The position numbers were made by a program, and so were the translations under genes. Below the pieces are notes generated by a model, which saw nothing but the letters and a program-made list of their open reading frames with translations, did no database searches and had not been told where the DNA came from. 64,000 bases of DNA, taken from JTS-RE37 sp963756115. GTDB lineage: Bacteria > Bacteroidota > Bacteroidia > Flavobacteriales > Flavobacteriaceae. Location: contig CAVWMN010000010.1 in the NCBI GenBank assembly GCA_963756115.1, positions 1,116,001-1,180,000 of the forward strand, given 5' to 3'. Shown here piece after piece: positions 29,070 to 36,585 of this stretch (the stretch's first letter is position 1; the number at the start of each line of letters is the position of its first letter).

Positions 29070-30848
29070 ATGATATACAACACATTACTTCTCTCAACCA
29101 TTCTGGTAACCCAGGTACTCTTCTTCGGTCAGAAGCAGGTTCAACCGGATGTGGTGCAACGGCCCAACATCATCCTCATCCTGGCAGATGACCAGGGTTG
29201 GGGCGACCTTAGTTTTAGTGGCAACAGCAACCTGCAAACACCTCATATCGATGCCATCGCGCAAAACGGCATATCGTTTACAAATTTCTATGTGCAGCCG
29301 GTATGCTCTCCTACCCGGGCGGAATTGCTGACAGGGCGCTATTTTCCCCGATCCGGTGTATATTCCACCTCCGAAGGGGGCGAACGTATTGATTTAGACG
29401 AAACCACCATCGCAGACATCCTGAAAAAAGCAGGGTACCACACGGCGGCCTACGGAAAATGGCATAACGGTATGCAACCCCCCTACCATCCCAATGCGAG
29501 GGGATTTGAAGATTTTTATGGTTTTGCCTCCGGACACTGGGGTGATTATTTCAGCCCCATGCTTGAGCATAACGGCAACATTGTTCAGGGTAGCGGTTAC
29601 CTGGCCGATGACATAACTGAAAAAGGACTGGATTTCATTAGCCGTTTCAGGAATGAACCCTTTTTCCTGTACCTGCCATTCAACACACCCCATAGCCCGA
29701 TGCAGGTCCCGGATGCCTTCTGGGATCGATTTAAAGACAAAGAACTTCCGCTGCGCTATGGGGGCGCGGAAGAAGAAGATATCGATTTTACGCGGGCCGC
29801 CCTGGCCATGGTGGAAAACATTGACTATAACGTTGGCCGGCTTACCGCGAAGCTCAGGGAGTTTGGCCTGGAAGAAGATACGATCCTGATCTATTTATCC
29901 GATAATGGCCCTAATGGGTATCGGTGGAACGGGGGCATGAGTGGCAAGAAGGGATCTACTGATGAAGGCGGGGTGCGATCTCCATTATTTGTTCAGTGGA
30001 AGGATTCAATCCCGGCTGGCAGGATAGCGACCAAAATTTCCAGTGCTATTGATATCCTTCCCACGATAGTAAGCCTCGCCGGTATTCAGCCCGCTTTCAA
30101 AAACCAAGTTGACGGGAAGGACCTGACACCACTGATGTTTCAAAATAGCCCCTCCTGGGAAAACAGGCTGGTCTTTAATCATTGGAGTGGTAAGACCAGC
30201 GTACGATCTGAAAAGTATCGCCTGGATTCCGATCACAGGCTCTATGATATGGAGCGTGACCGGGGCCAAAAGCAGGACCTGGGCGAGCAATTTCCGGAGA
30301 TCCGCGATTCCCTCATCAGGGCCGGGCAAAGCTGGCTTGCGGAAATCGTGCCTGATCCTGAAAAAATCCGGGAGAGGCCCTATCCCCTCGGACACCCCGA
30401 TTATATCTATACCCAACTCCCGGCACGGGATGGGGTTCCTCATGGGACGGTTATCCGAAGCAACCAATATCCCAATTGCAGTTTTTTTACACACTGGCAA
30501 ACTACATCAGACCGGATGACCTGGGATGTGGAGGTGCTGGAAGCGGGTAATTTTGAGGTAGAACTTTACTACACCTGTTCTGCAATGGACGTGGGTTCTG
30601 TTATTCAGCTGTCATTTCGCGGAAGCCATATTGAATCCAGTATCGATAAGGCCAATGAACCGCCCCTAAGAGGAATGGAATACGATCGATATCCCCGGAT
30701 GGAGTCCTATGTCAAAGATTTTATCCCTATAAAGCTGGGTACCATCAGCCTTGTCAAAGGAAGGGGCCAGCTAACCTTGAAAGCGCTGGACATCCCGGGC
30801 CGGGAAGTGGCAGAGGTACGCCTGTTGTTATTTAAGCGCATTCCATAA
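29070..30848 (+). CDS. Arylsulfatase-type sulfatase 1 (FGly type, CSPTR)
   Basis: 592 residues with an N-terminal signal-like segment (~1-20). The alkaline-phosphatase-type fold has metal-binding D40/D41 in ILADDQGWGD and the formylglycine site C79-S-P-T-R with AELLTGR, then AAYGKWHNG and LSDNGPNGYRW. C79 must be converted to formylglycine by a maturase, which is not in this window. After the catalytic domain (~1-430) there is an extra ~150-residue C-terminal region rich in beta strands (SFFTHWQTTSDRMTWDVEVL onward) that resembles a carbohydrate-binding or accessory domain. Removes sulfate from a glycan, probably in the periplasm or on the surface. Convergent with sulfatase 2. Confidence 0.93.
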   Translation: MIYNTLLLSTILVTQVLFFGQKQVQPDVVQRPNIILILADDQGWGDLSFSGNSNLQTPHIDAIAQNGISFTNFYVQPVCSPTRAELLTGRYFPRSGVYSTSEGGERIDLDETTIADILKKAGYHTAAYGKWHNGMQPPYHPNARGFEDFYGFASGHWGDYFSPMLEHNGNIVQGSGYLADDITEKGLDFISRFRNEPFFLYLPFNTPHSPMQVPDAFWDRFKDKELPLRYGGAEEEDIDFTRAALAMVENIDYNVGRLTAKLREFGLEEDTILIYLSDNGPNGYRWNGGMSGKKGSTDEGGVRSPLFVQWKDSIPAGRIATKISSAIDILPTIVSLAGIQPAFKNQVDGKDLTPLMFQNSPSWENRLVFNHWSGKTSVRSEKYRLDSDHRLYDMERDRGQKQDLGEQFPEIRDSLIRAGQSWLAEIVPDPEKIRERPYPLGHPDYIYTQLPARDGVPHGTVIRSNQYPNCSFFTHWQTTSDRMTWDVEVLEAGNFEVELYYTCSAMDVGSVIQLSFRGSHIESSIDKANEPPLRGMEYDRYPRMESYVKDFIPIKLGTISLVKGRGQLTLKALDIPGREVAEVRLLLFKRIP

Positions 30849-30934
30849 ATCCGGAATCCGATAAATTTGAAAGTCAGGCGGCCGAAGTTCTGCATCCTCC
30901 GCCATTCGCTGGCCGCACCAATTTTAAATCTCCC

Positions 30935-32407
30935 CTATTCGTATTTCAGAATTTCACTGTCCTTGTAGCCAAGCCGTTCGGCTTTTGCTTCAAAGACTGT
31001 CCCGGGTTGCAAGGGTGCCGTATACATCTTCCAGATAGAATCCTGCGGTTGTTTCCATATAATGGTCGCGTCAGGCAGGCTGGAGAACAATAAGATCCCC
31101 TCTTCCTTTACCTCCAGTTCCAAAGGGGGTATCAGAGGTTGTTGCCCATCAGGGAACCAATTGGCCAGTAATTCCTTTTCCTGGTACTGACCCAGGTCTC
31201 CGGTTTCTTTAATCCATTCCGCCAGGACCTGCCGCAGGTGCACAAGCGTATCCTGCAACTCTGGGTTTCCTGCCAGGTTGGAAAGTTCATATGGGTCTGC
31301 TTCCAGGTCATAGAGTTCTTCTTCCGGTTTTGGGATACGGAACCAAAGAGATTGCAGGGAATCCAGCGCAGCCGCAGAATCCAGTTCCCTTAAGTTCTGC
31401 ATCATGGGCATCTGTTCCCTGTAGGAGACCGGAAGGGCATTGCTCTTTTCCGGATGGTAATTCCGGATATACTTATAATTCCGGGACCGAACGGCCCTTA
31501 GACGGTCTGACACCGCATCAAACCTATCTGAACTTGAAAAAATATAGTCAGGCTTCTTTTGGGCGGCATATTTCCCCAACTGTGACCTCCCCTGCATTAC
31601 CCTCGGGGGATCGATGCCGGCAAGCGACAGCACGGTAGGTGCAAGGTCTATAAAACTGAACAGGCGGTCATCAGAAGTACCCCCAAGATCATTGTTGCTT
31701 AGTTTAATGATCATCGGGACCTTAATCCCTGTCTCATACAGCGCCCTTTTGTGCCGGGGGAATGGTCCCCCATGATCCGAATAAAAAAAGATGATACTCT
31801 TCTCATACAAACCATCATCCTTTAACTGCTGAATAATTTCCCCCACCTGACCATCCATTCGGATAAGGTTGCTATAATTTACGGCCAGATCGTGCCTTAT
31901 TATATCGTTATCCGGAAAATAAGGTGGTACCGGAACCGTTTCCGGGCTTACCAGGAGGGCATCTCCTCCTTTTTCCCAAACCTGGGATTCGTGGGTTATA
32001 CCATAGTTAAAAACGGCAAAAAACGGTGCCTGATCCGGCCTGTTCCTCCAGTGTGCTTTCGTGCTGCTCTCATCCCATGCAGCCAGGGTTCTTTTAAAAT
32101 TATAGTCTTCTTTTGCATTATTTACACAGTAATAACCTGCTTTTCGGAGGTATTCCGTGAACATTTTTACCCCTTGCGGGGCAATCGGGGAATAACTGGG
32201 TATTCCGATCTCAGGTTCATTATCGGGAACATACGCATTGTATGTACGCATATTATGGGTTCCAATAGCAGTGGGATACATCCCTGTAATTATGGCGCTT
32301 CGGGCCGGAGCGCATACCGGCACCGGGGAATAAGCATTCATCAACAGTATACCATCATTGGCCAAAGCCTGGAGGTTTGGCAGGGCCAGCGTACTGTCGC
32401 CATACAT
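30935..32407 (-). CDS. Arylsulfatase-type sulfatase 2 (CAPAR), 5' end broken by frameshift
   Basis: 490 residues from the ATG at 32407, with FGly site C32-A-P-A-R (PVPVCAPARSAIITGMYPT) and GTHNMRT, a pattern seen in heparan N-sulfatase-like enzymes. Codons upstream of this ATG still encode sulfatase: PNIIWLVAEDQSPEFFP, which includes the first metal-binding strand, so the internal ATG cannot be the natural start. Continuing upstream, SCSEESLSEANGQ looks like a mature lipoprotein N-terminus, while the hydrophobic leader (TTFAALLLTALYI) lies in another frame across a (TA)5 tract at 32497-32506. One more TA unit would join them. No canonical start codon is visible for the leader. As written, the gene is probably non-functional or switched off. 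Confidence 0.85.
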   Translation of the reverse strand: MYGDSTLALPNLQALANDGILLMNAYSPVPVCAPARSAIITGMYPTAIGTHNMRTYNAYVPDNEPEIGIPSYSPIAPQGVKMFTEYLRKAGYYCVNNAKEDYNFKRTLAAWDESSTKAHWRNRPDQAPFFAVFNYGITHESQVWEKGGDALLVSPETVPVPPYFPDNDIIRHDLAVNYSNLIRMDGQVGEIIQQLKDDGLYEKSIIFFYSDHGGPFPRHKRALYETGIKVPMIIKLSNNDLGGTSDDRLFSFIDLAPTVLSLAGIDPPRVMQGRSQLGKYAAQKKPDYIFSSSDRFDAVSDRLRAVRSRNYKYIRNYHPEKSNALPVSYREQMPMMQNLRELDSAAALDSLQSLWFRIPKPEEELYDLEADPYELSNLAGNPELQDTLVHLRQVLAEWIKETGDLGQYQEKELLANWFPDGQQPLIPPLELEVKEEGILLFSSLPDATIIWKQPQDSIWKMYTAPLQPGTVFEAKAERLGYKDSEILKYE

Positions 32408-32496
32408 CGGAAAGAATTCGGGTGACTGGTCCTCGGCTACAAGCCATATAATGTTGGGCTGTCCGTTTGCTTCTGAAAGTGATTCTTCCGAACAAC

Positions 32497-32506
32497 TATA
32501 TATATA
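32497..32506. repeat. (TA)5 dinucleotide tract at the frameshift in sulfatase 2
   Basis: Five TA units lie between the hydrophobic leader and the mature N-terminus of sulfatase 2. With six units the two frames join through YIYSCSEES, with a plausible lipobox. With five, a TAG stop ends the leader frame and a TGA lies upstream in the mature frame. Confidence 0.6.
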
Positions 32507-32555
32507 GCGCCGTCAGTAAAAGGGCTGCAAAAGTAGTTATGCCATCCCATCGGGG

Positions 32556-33392
32556 CTATTCTTCCAGGCTCTTCAGGAATTTCAGGCTTTGTGGGACCTG
32601 TGCAACCACCCGGGAGGACTCATCCTCAATAAACATGTATTCAATACCAAGTTCCCGCCCCCGAAGTACAAGTCCGGCTATATCTATCTGCCCTGTTCCG
32701 AGGACCACATTGGTTTCAACATCCTCATGGCCGGTATCATTGCTTTTCACCCCTTCAGCCATATCCTTCAGGTGCATCAAAACAAATTTATCCGGATACT
32801 TGTTGAGTACTTCCATAGGATCTGCACCACCGTGTTTTACCCAGTAAACATCCATTTCAAAAGCAAAATCCTTCGCGTTTTGGGCCATATAGTCAAACAA
32901 GGTACCGTCTTCATAGGGCCTGAATTCATACCCATGTGCATGGTATGCCAAGGTTATTCCAGCCTCTTTGAGTTGCTTCCCTGCTGTATTGAATACAGCT
33001 ACTGCCTCCCGGGTTTTGGCAATGTCAAATACATTGTCATCGTGAGGGATCCAGGCACACATCACATAGCGGGCCCCAAAATCTTTGGCGTTTTGTATTA
33101 CTTTGTCCACATCATTCTGAAGTTCCTCGTACCCGGCCCCTACGCTCACCACTTCCATCCCGCGTTCTTCAAGCGCCTGTTTGAATTCTTCCAGAGACAT
33201 GTCATAGGTACCACCGCCTTCCAGTAAGGTAATGCCCCAGGATTGAAGGATATCCAGGGTACCGGGCACATCTTCTTTAAATTGCTCCCGCAGGCTGTAG
33301 AGCTGTATGCCGATGTCTTCCTGTGCCCTAACGGGAGCCATACCTGCAATTAACAGGAGGCATAGTATTGCTGCTTTCAAAAATAGTTTCAT
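32556..33392 (-). CDS. Exported TIM-barrel sugar phosphate isomerase/epimerase-like protein
   Basis: 278 residues with a signal peptide (MKLFLKAAILCLLLIAGMAPVRAQ). The xylose-isomerase-like TIM-barrel begins IGIQLYSLREQFKEDVPGTL and shows metal-ligand strands YHAHGYEF, FEMDVYWVKHGGADP, MHLKDMAEG and MFIEDES, so the metal site looks complete. Being exported, it is unlikely to act on phosphorylated sugars. Relatives beside GMC and Gfo/Idh oxidoreductases process 3-keto sugars or glycosides, which fits this neighbourhood. It lies just upstream of sulfatase 2 on the same strand, and the leader frame of sulfatase 2 continues in the frame of this gene past its TAG stop. Confidence 0.88.
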   Translation of the reverse strand: MKLFLKAAILCLLLIAGMAPVRAQEDIGIQLYSLREQFKEDVPGTLDILQSWGITLLEGGGTYDMSLEEFKQALEERGMEVVSVGAGYEELQNDVDKVIQNAKDFGARYVMCAWIPHDDNVFDIAKTREAVAVFNTAGKQLKEAGITLAYHAHGYEFRPYEDGTLFDYMAQNAKDFAFEMDVYWVKHGGADPMEVLNKYPDKFVLMHLKDMAEGVKSNDTGHEDVETNVVLGTGQIDIAGLVLRGRELGIEYMFIEDESSRVVAQVPQSLKFLKSLEE

Positions 33393-33469
33393 AATATTTT
33401 GAATTAATTGTTTATTCCTTTTACCAAAATTACTTATTCCGGCAAGTTCATATACTGTATAAGGGCTTC

Positions 33470-33575
33470 AACTGCCTGCCCTCCCGATAGCTATCGGGAC
33501 GGTCAGGGCGGGCGCTCAGCCTGACAATGGGTTCAACGTTCAATATTTAAGGTTCAACGTTGTTGCTGAATAACG
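33470..33575. repeat. Dispersed intergenic repeat cluster, copy 3, with palindrome CCCGATAGCTATCGGG
   Basis: The gap between the TIM-barrel and the gluconate-dehydrogenase small-subunit genes contains GGGCTTCAACTGCCTGCC, a perfect 16-bp palindrome CCCGATAGCTATCGGG, GCGCTCAGCCTGACAATGGG and two GGTTCAACGTT-type copies. It matches the block at 9459-9535 (GGGCTTCGACTGCCTGCC ... GTTCAGCCTGACATTGGG) in the same order, but with a different central palindrome. Confidence 0.75.
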
Positions 33576-33613
33576 GCCTAGGTGGTACCCTTGAATGGCT
33601 ACAACCAGCAGGA

Positions 33614-34327
33614 TCAGGTCAGCAGATTCCCCTGCTCATCCCACTCGGCAATTACGTTTCTTTTGCTTTGATCGACACATTTGGCCAGCCACGCTTCATC
33701 ATAGGCCATCCCGTGCTGGTCCAGTACTTCCTGTGGCACACCATCCCAGACATTGGGCATGTTCCCTTTATAACCCAATTCTTCAATTCCGATTTTGGAG
33801 GTATAATAGCCCGTAAGCGTAAAATTCCGCATCAAAGAGAAAAACTGAATTTCCAGTGGCTGCCGGGAAGAAGGGATTTTGGAATCGTAGAATGCAATCC
33901 GGTCCAGGATTTGTTTTTGCTGGTCCTCCGGGGTAGCTTTGAACTCGGATCCAAATTCGGTATTGCTGGTATGGTCAAGCCACATCAACCCACCCCGGAG
34001 GGTGGTCTGCAGTTCGGGAACATCCTTCACCATAAATTCTATAAACTCGGGCACTTCGGCTTCCTTGATACCGCCTTTATCAGAGGGTGGCAGGATAAGG
34101 TTGCACAATACCGTAATGGTATCGATCTCGTGTTCATTAAAAAATTGTTCAGCCTGCAATTCCTTGATCAATTCCAATTCTTCAGGGGTCCGCCCAAAAT
34201 ATTTGTCATCGGTTGTCGCTACGTCCGATTCAGCCTTACTGGCAGCTTCCGGCTTACAACCATGTACAACGAGGCCTCCTGCGACCGTCCCGAGGAGGAT
34301 AGATTTAATACTTTTTCGTCTGTCCAT
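33614..34327 (-). CDS. Gluconate 2-dehydrogenase subunit 3 family protein
   Basis: 237 residues from the ATG at 34327 (MDRRKSIKSILLGTVAGGLVVHGC); earlier in-frame codons belong to the end of the upstream gene. The DRRKSIKSILLG start is a twin-arginine signal, and C24 is a possible lipidation site. The body matches the gluconate_2-dh3 family (LIKELQAEQFFNEHEIDTIT, then LILPPSDKGGIKEAEVPEFI, GLMWLDH). These small subunits stabilise a GMC flavoprotein and carry its Tat export signal. The gene lies 2 bp after the GMC gene, supporting a two-subunit exported dehydrogenase. Confidence 0.9.
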   Translation of the reverse strand: MDRRKSIKSILLGTVAGGLVVHGCKPEAASKAESDVATTDDKYFGRTPEELELIKELQAEQFFNEHEIDTITVLCNLILPPSDKGGIKEAEVPEFIEFMVKDVPELQTTLRGGLMWLDHTSNTEFGSEFKATPEDQQKQILDRIAFYDSKIPSSRQPLEIQFFSLMRNFTLTGYYTSKIGIEELGYKGNMPNVWDGVPQEVLDQHGMAYDEAWLAKCVDQSKRNVIAEWDEQGNLLT

Positions 34328-34329
34328 CT

Positions 34330-36048
34330 TTAGATATTTTGTTGTTTTAATTGCGATATAATATAATCGGAAGCGCGCCAGGCCAACGCCAGGATGGTCC
34401 AGGTACAATTCTTATCAGCCTGGGATACAAAGGGTCCGGCATCGGTAATAAAGACATTATTACAGTCGTGCACCTGCTGGTATTTATTGGTCACCGAGGT
34501 TTTGGGATCATCTCCCATCCGGGTAGTCCCAACTTCATGAATGATATTGCCCGGGTTATGCAATCCGTAATCAGCTTCTTTCGGTGGCATGGTACCCAGG
34601 ACTTCCCCGCCCATGTTATGGATGAGTTCTTCGAATGTTTCCTGCATGTGCCGGGCCTGGTTCCGTTCAAAATCAGACCATTTATAATGAAACCGCAGTA
34701 CCGGGATGCCAAATTCATCTACGGTTGTGGGGTCTATCTCACAGTAATTATCCTTTAAAGGAATCGATTCGCCCCTGCCGCCAAACCCTATGACGGAGCC
34801 ATAATATTTTTTAACATCGGCCCGAAGGTCATTACCATACCCGCCGGTTGGAAGTCCGAAAAATTTGTTGAATTCATTGGGATTGAATCCAAACCCGTAG
34901 TTTGGCATCCCCATGCCTCCCCACACCTCGATATGGTAGCCCCGCGGAAAATCGAGGTTCTTATTGTCTAACCACCAGGGTGTGTAGACATGCATCCCTC
35001 CTACCCCGTCTTCATTGTATATTTTCCGGTTCATCAGGCCCGGGATAAATCCAGCCCTGCTCGCACCGGTGGAATCATGGAGGTACTTGCCCACAATGTC
35101 GCTGCTGTTACCCAGTCCGTTGGGATGGGGTTTGCTTTTGGAATTCAGCAGGATCTGAGCGGAACTGCAGGCGGAAGCCGCAAGGACCACCACCTTTCCC
35201 CTGAGTTGGTACTCTTTTCTGTCTTCCCTGTTTATATAGGAAACCCCCGTTGCCTTACCTTCATCATTGGTAGTTACTTCCCGGACCATGGAATTGACAT
35301 ACAGGTCTACCTGGCCGCCATTTTTCTGGGCAGGAAATATCAGGCAGGAACCCGCGGAAAAATCAGCATAAACCTGGCAGGAGCGGGAACACTGCCCACA
35401 GTAGAAGCAAACGCCACGGTCCTCGTTGATCCTTTTGGTCAGCATGGACATCCGCGAGGGATAAACAGGGAGGTTTGATTTACGGGCCCCCTTAATATAA
35501 AAAAGTTCATGCAGCCTCGGTTTCGGGGGTGGCAGAAAGAAACCATCCGGATCATTGGGCAAGCCTTCATTGGTGCCAAACACCCCGATCAGTTTATCGA
35601 GCTTATCGTAATACGGCTTAACATCATCATAGCTTATCGGCCAGTTGTCCCCCAGTCCGTCCACATCCTTATGCTTAAAATCCTTTGGTCCGAACCGGAG
35701 TGAAATCCTGCCCCAGTGATTGGTCCTGCCGCCTAACATCTGAGACCGGTACCAGTCGAATTTAGTCCCGTCTTTATGTGTATAGGGCTGCCCTTCTATT
35801 TCCCATCCGCCATAGGCCATGTCGAATTCCCCGAACACCCGGGTGGTGCCGGCACCTCTCCGCGGCGATTCGTAGGGCCATTTTAACTGGGTCTGTTGTT
35901 TGGGATCTGCAGGGTCAAAATAGGGCCCCGCCTCTACCACTGCCACTTTGAGTCCGGCTTCAGAGAGGATCTTGGTCGTCATCCCCCCACCTGCCCCGGA
36001 ACCTACAATGATAGCATCATAAACTGTAGCGGATTCTTTTATTTGCAT
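34330..36048 (-). CDS. GMC family FAD oxidoreductase with CxxCxxCxxxC motif
   Basis: 572 residues. FAD-binding DAIIVGSGAGGGMTTKILSE (11-30) and the E of VVEAGP (39), GMC signature MLGGRTNHWGR (104-113), HEVGTTRMGDDP near the C-terminus with a catalytic-type His, and VTDAGPFVSQADKN-like ending. No signal peptide, so it is probably exported with the Tat-bearing small subunit encoded 2 bp downstream. Cysteines C214, C217, C220 and C224 (CFYCGQCSRSC) have the spacing of a 4Fe-4S site, which would pass electrons from FAD to a quinone or cytochrome. Oxidises a sugar or sugar alcohol hydroxyl; substrate not identifiable. Confidence 0.92.
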   Translation of the reverse strand: MQIKESATVYDAIIVGSGAGGGMTTKILSEAGLKVAVVEAGPYFDPADPKQQTQLKWPYESPRRGAGTTRVFGEFDMAYGGWEIEGQPYTHKDGTKFDWYRSQMLGGRTNHWGRISLRFGPKDFKHKDVDGLGDNWPISYDDVKPYYDKLDKLIGVFGTNEGLPNDPDGFFLPPPKPRLHELFYIKGARKSNLPVYPSRMSMLTKRINEDRGVCFYCGQCSRSCQVYADFSAGSCLIFPAQKNGGQVDLYVNSMVREVTTNDEGKATGVSYINREDRKEYQLRGKVVVLAASACSSAQILLNSKSKPHPNGLGNSSDIVGKYLHDSTGASRAGFIPGLMNRKIYNEDGVGGMHVYTPWWLDNKNLDFPRGYHIEVWGGMGMPNYGFGFNPNEFNKFFGLPTGGYGNDLRADVKKYYGSVIGFGGRGESIPLKDNYCEIDPTTVDEFGIPVLRFHYKWSDFERNQARHMQETFEELIHNMGGEVLGTMPPKEADYGLHNPGNIIHEVGTTRMGDDPKTSVTNKYQQVHDCNNVFITDAGPFVSQADKNCTWTILALAWRASDYIISQLKQQNI

Positions 36049-36585
36049 AGTTGGATTTTAATAGTTGGCACAATTTAGAAAATTGGCCCTGAAAATACTA
36101 TTCTTTTTTTGTATGCTTCTTAAACACCTACTTTATGTACGCCATTACATCCGCTGATACCTGGAAATACAGGGGATTTTTCAATAAATTGTTAAAAATC
36201 TCCATAATATGTTGTAGTATTAGCATTAAAGCCATTCGATATTTATGATTTTACAATTTATCGGGCACTTTTTTTCTATATCCGTAAAACTATATGAAAA
36301 TCTTAATAGAGTTAAGATTTTTTTATGATATTAGCATGGTTTTATGAAAACCTACCCATCTGGGGTAGCTGTAAAAGGCAGAATTATCGTACAGCCCAGT
36401 AAAATAGGACTGTTAAAGAATTGAAGATTTAACAAATTACCGAACCATATTTATTTTTTTTACATATAAATTGACTAATATTAACGCAAATTTTGTGGTT
36501 TCTTTAACATAGTGACGCAATCGATTTCGTAGCCATGTTATTAAAATCAGTGAAATCAATTACTTAAAACTAACTAAAACAACTA
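36049..36585. other. 537-bp divergent intergenic region between GMC oxidoreductase and susC
   Basis: A/T-rich and without a plausible gene. It must carry the promoters of both divergent transcripts. I see two inverted repeats: a 10-bp perfect one at 36297-36321 (listed separately) and CTACCC-ATCTG-GGGTAG at about 36352-36368. TTGACTAATATTAACGCAAATTTTG around 36470-36495 could be a promoter, but it lacks a full TAnnTTTG box. No regulator gene (HTCS, AraC, LacI, anti-sigma) is nearby, so control of this SusC/SusD locus is not apparent. Confidence 0.6.
36297..36321. promoter_or_regulatory. Perfect 10-bp inverted repeat AAAATCTTAA-N5-TTAAGATTTT
   Basis: Perfect arms with a TAGAG spacer, followed on the plus strand by extra T residues. 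It could be a weak terminator or an operator for a dimeric regulator in the divergent region between the GMC operon and susC. The A/T-only arms make hairpin stability low, so an operator reading is a little more attractive, but neither is proven. Confidence 0.4.

Noticed and set aside
32589..33227. 212-codon plus-strand open frame opposite the TIM-barrel gene
   Set aside because: Antisense shadow of a gene with clear signal peptide and metal-site motifs.
33560..34333. 257-codon plus-strand open frame opposite the gluconate-dehydrogenase small subunit
   Set aside because: Antisense to a well-supported gene with a Tat signal and family motifs; the translation has no family features and begins in repeat DNA.
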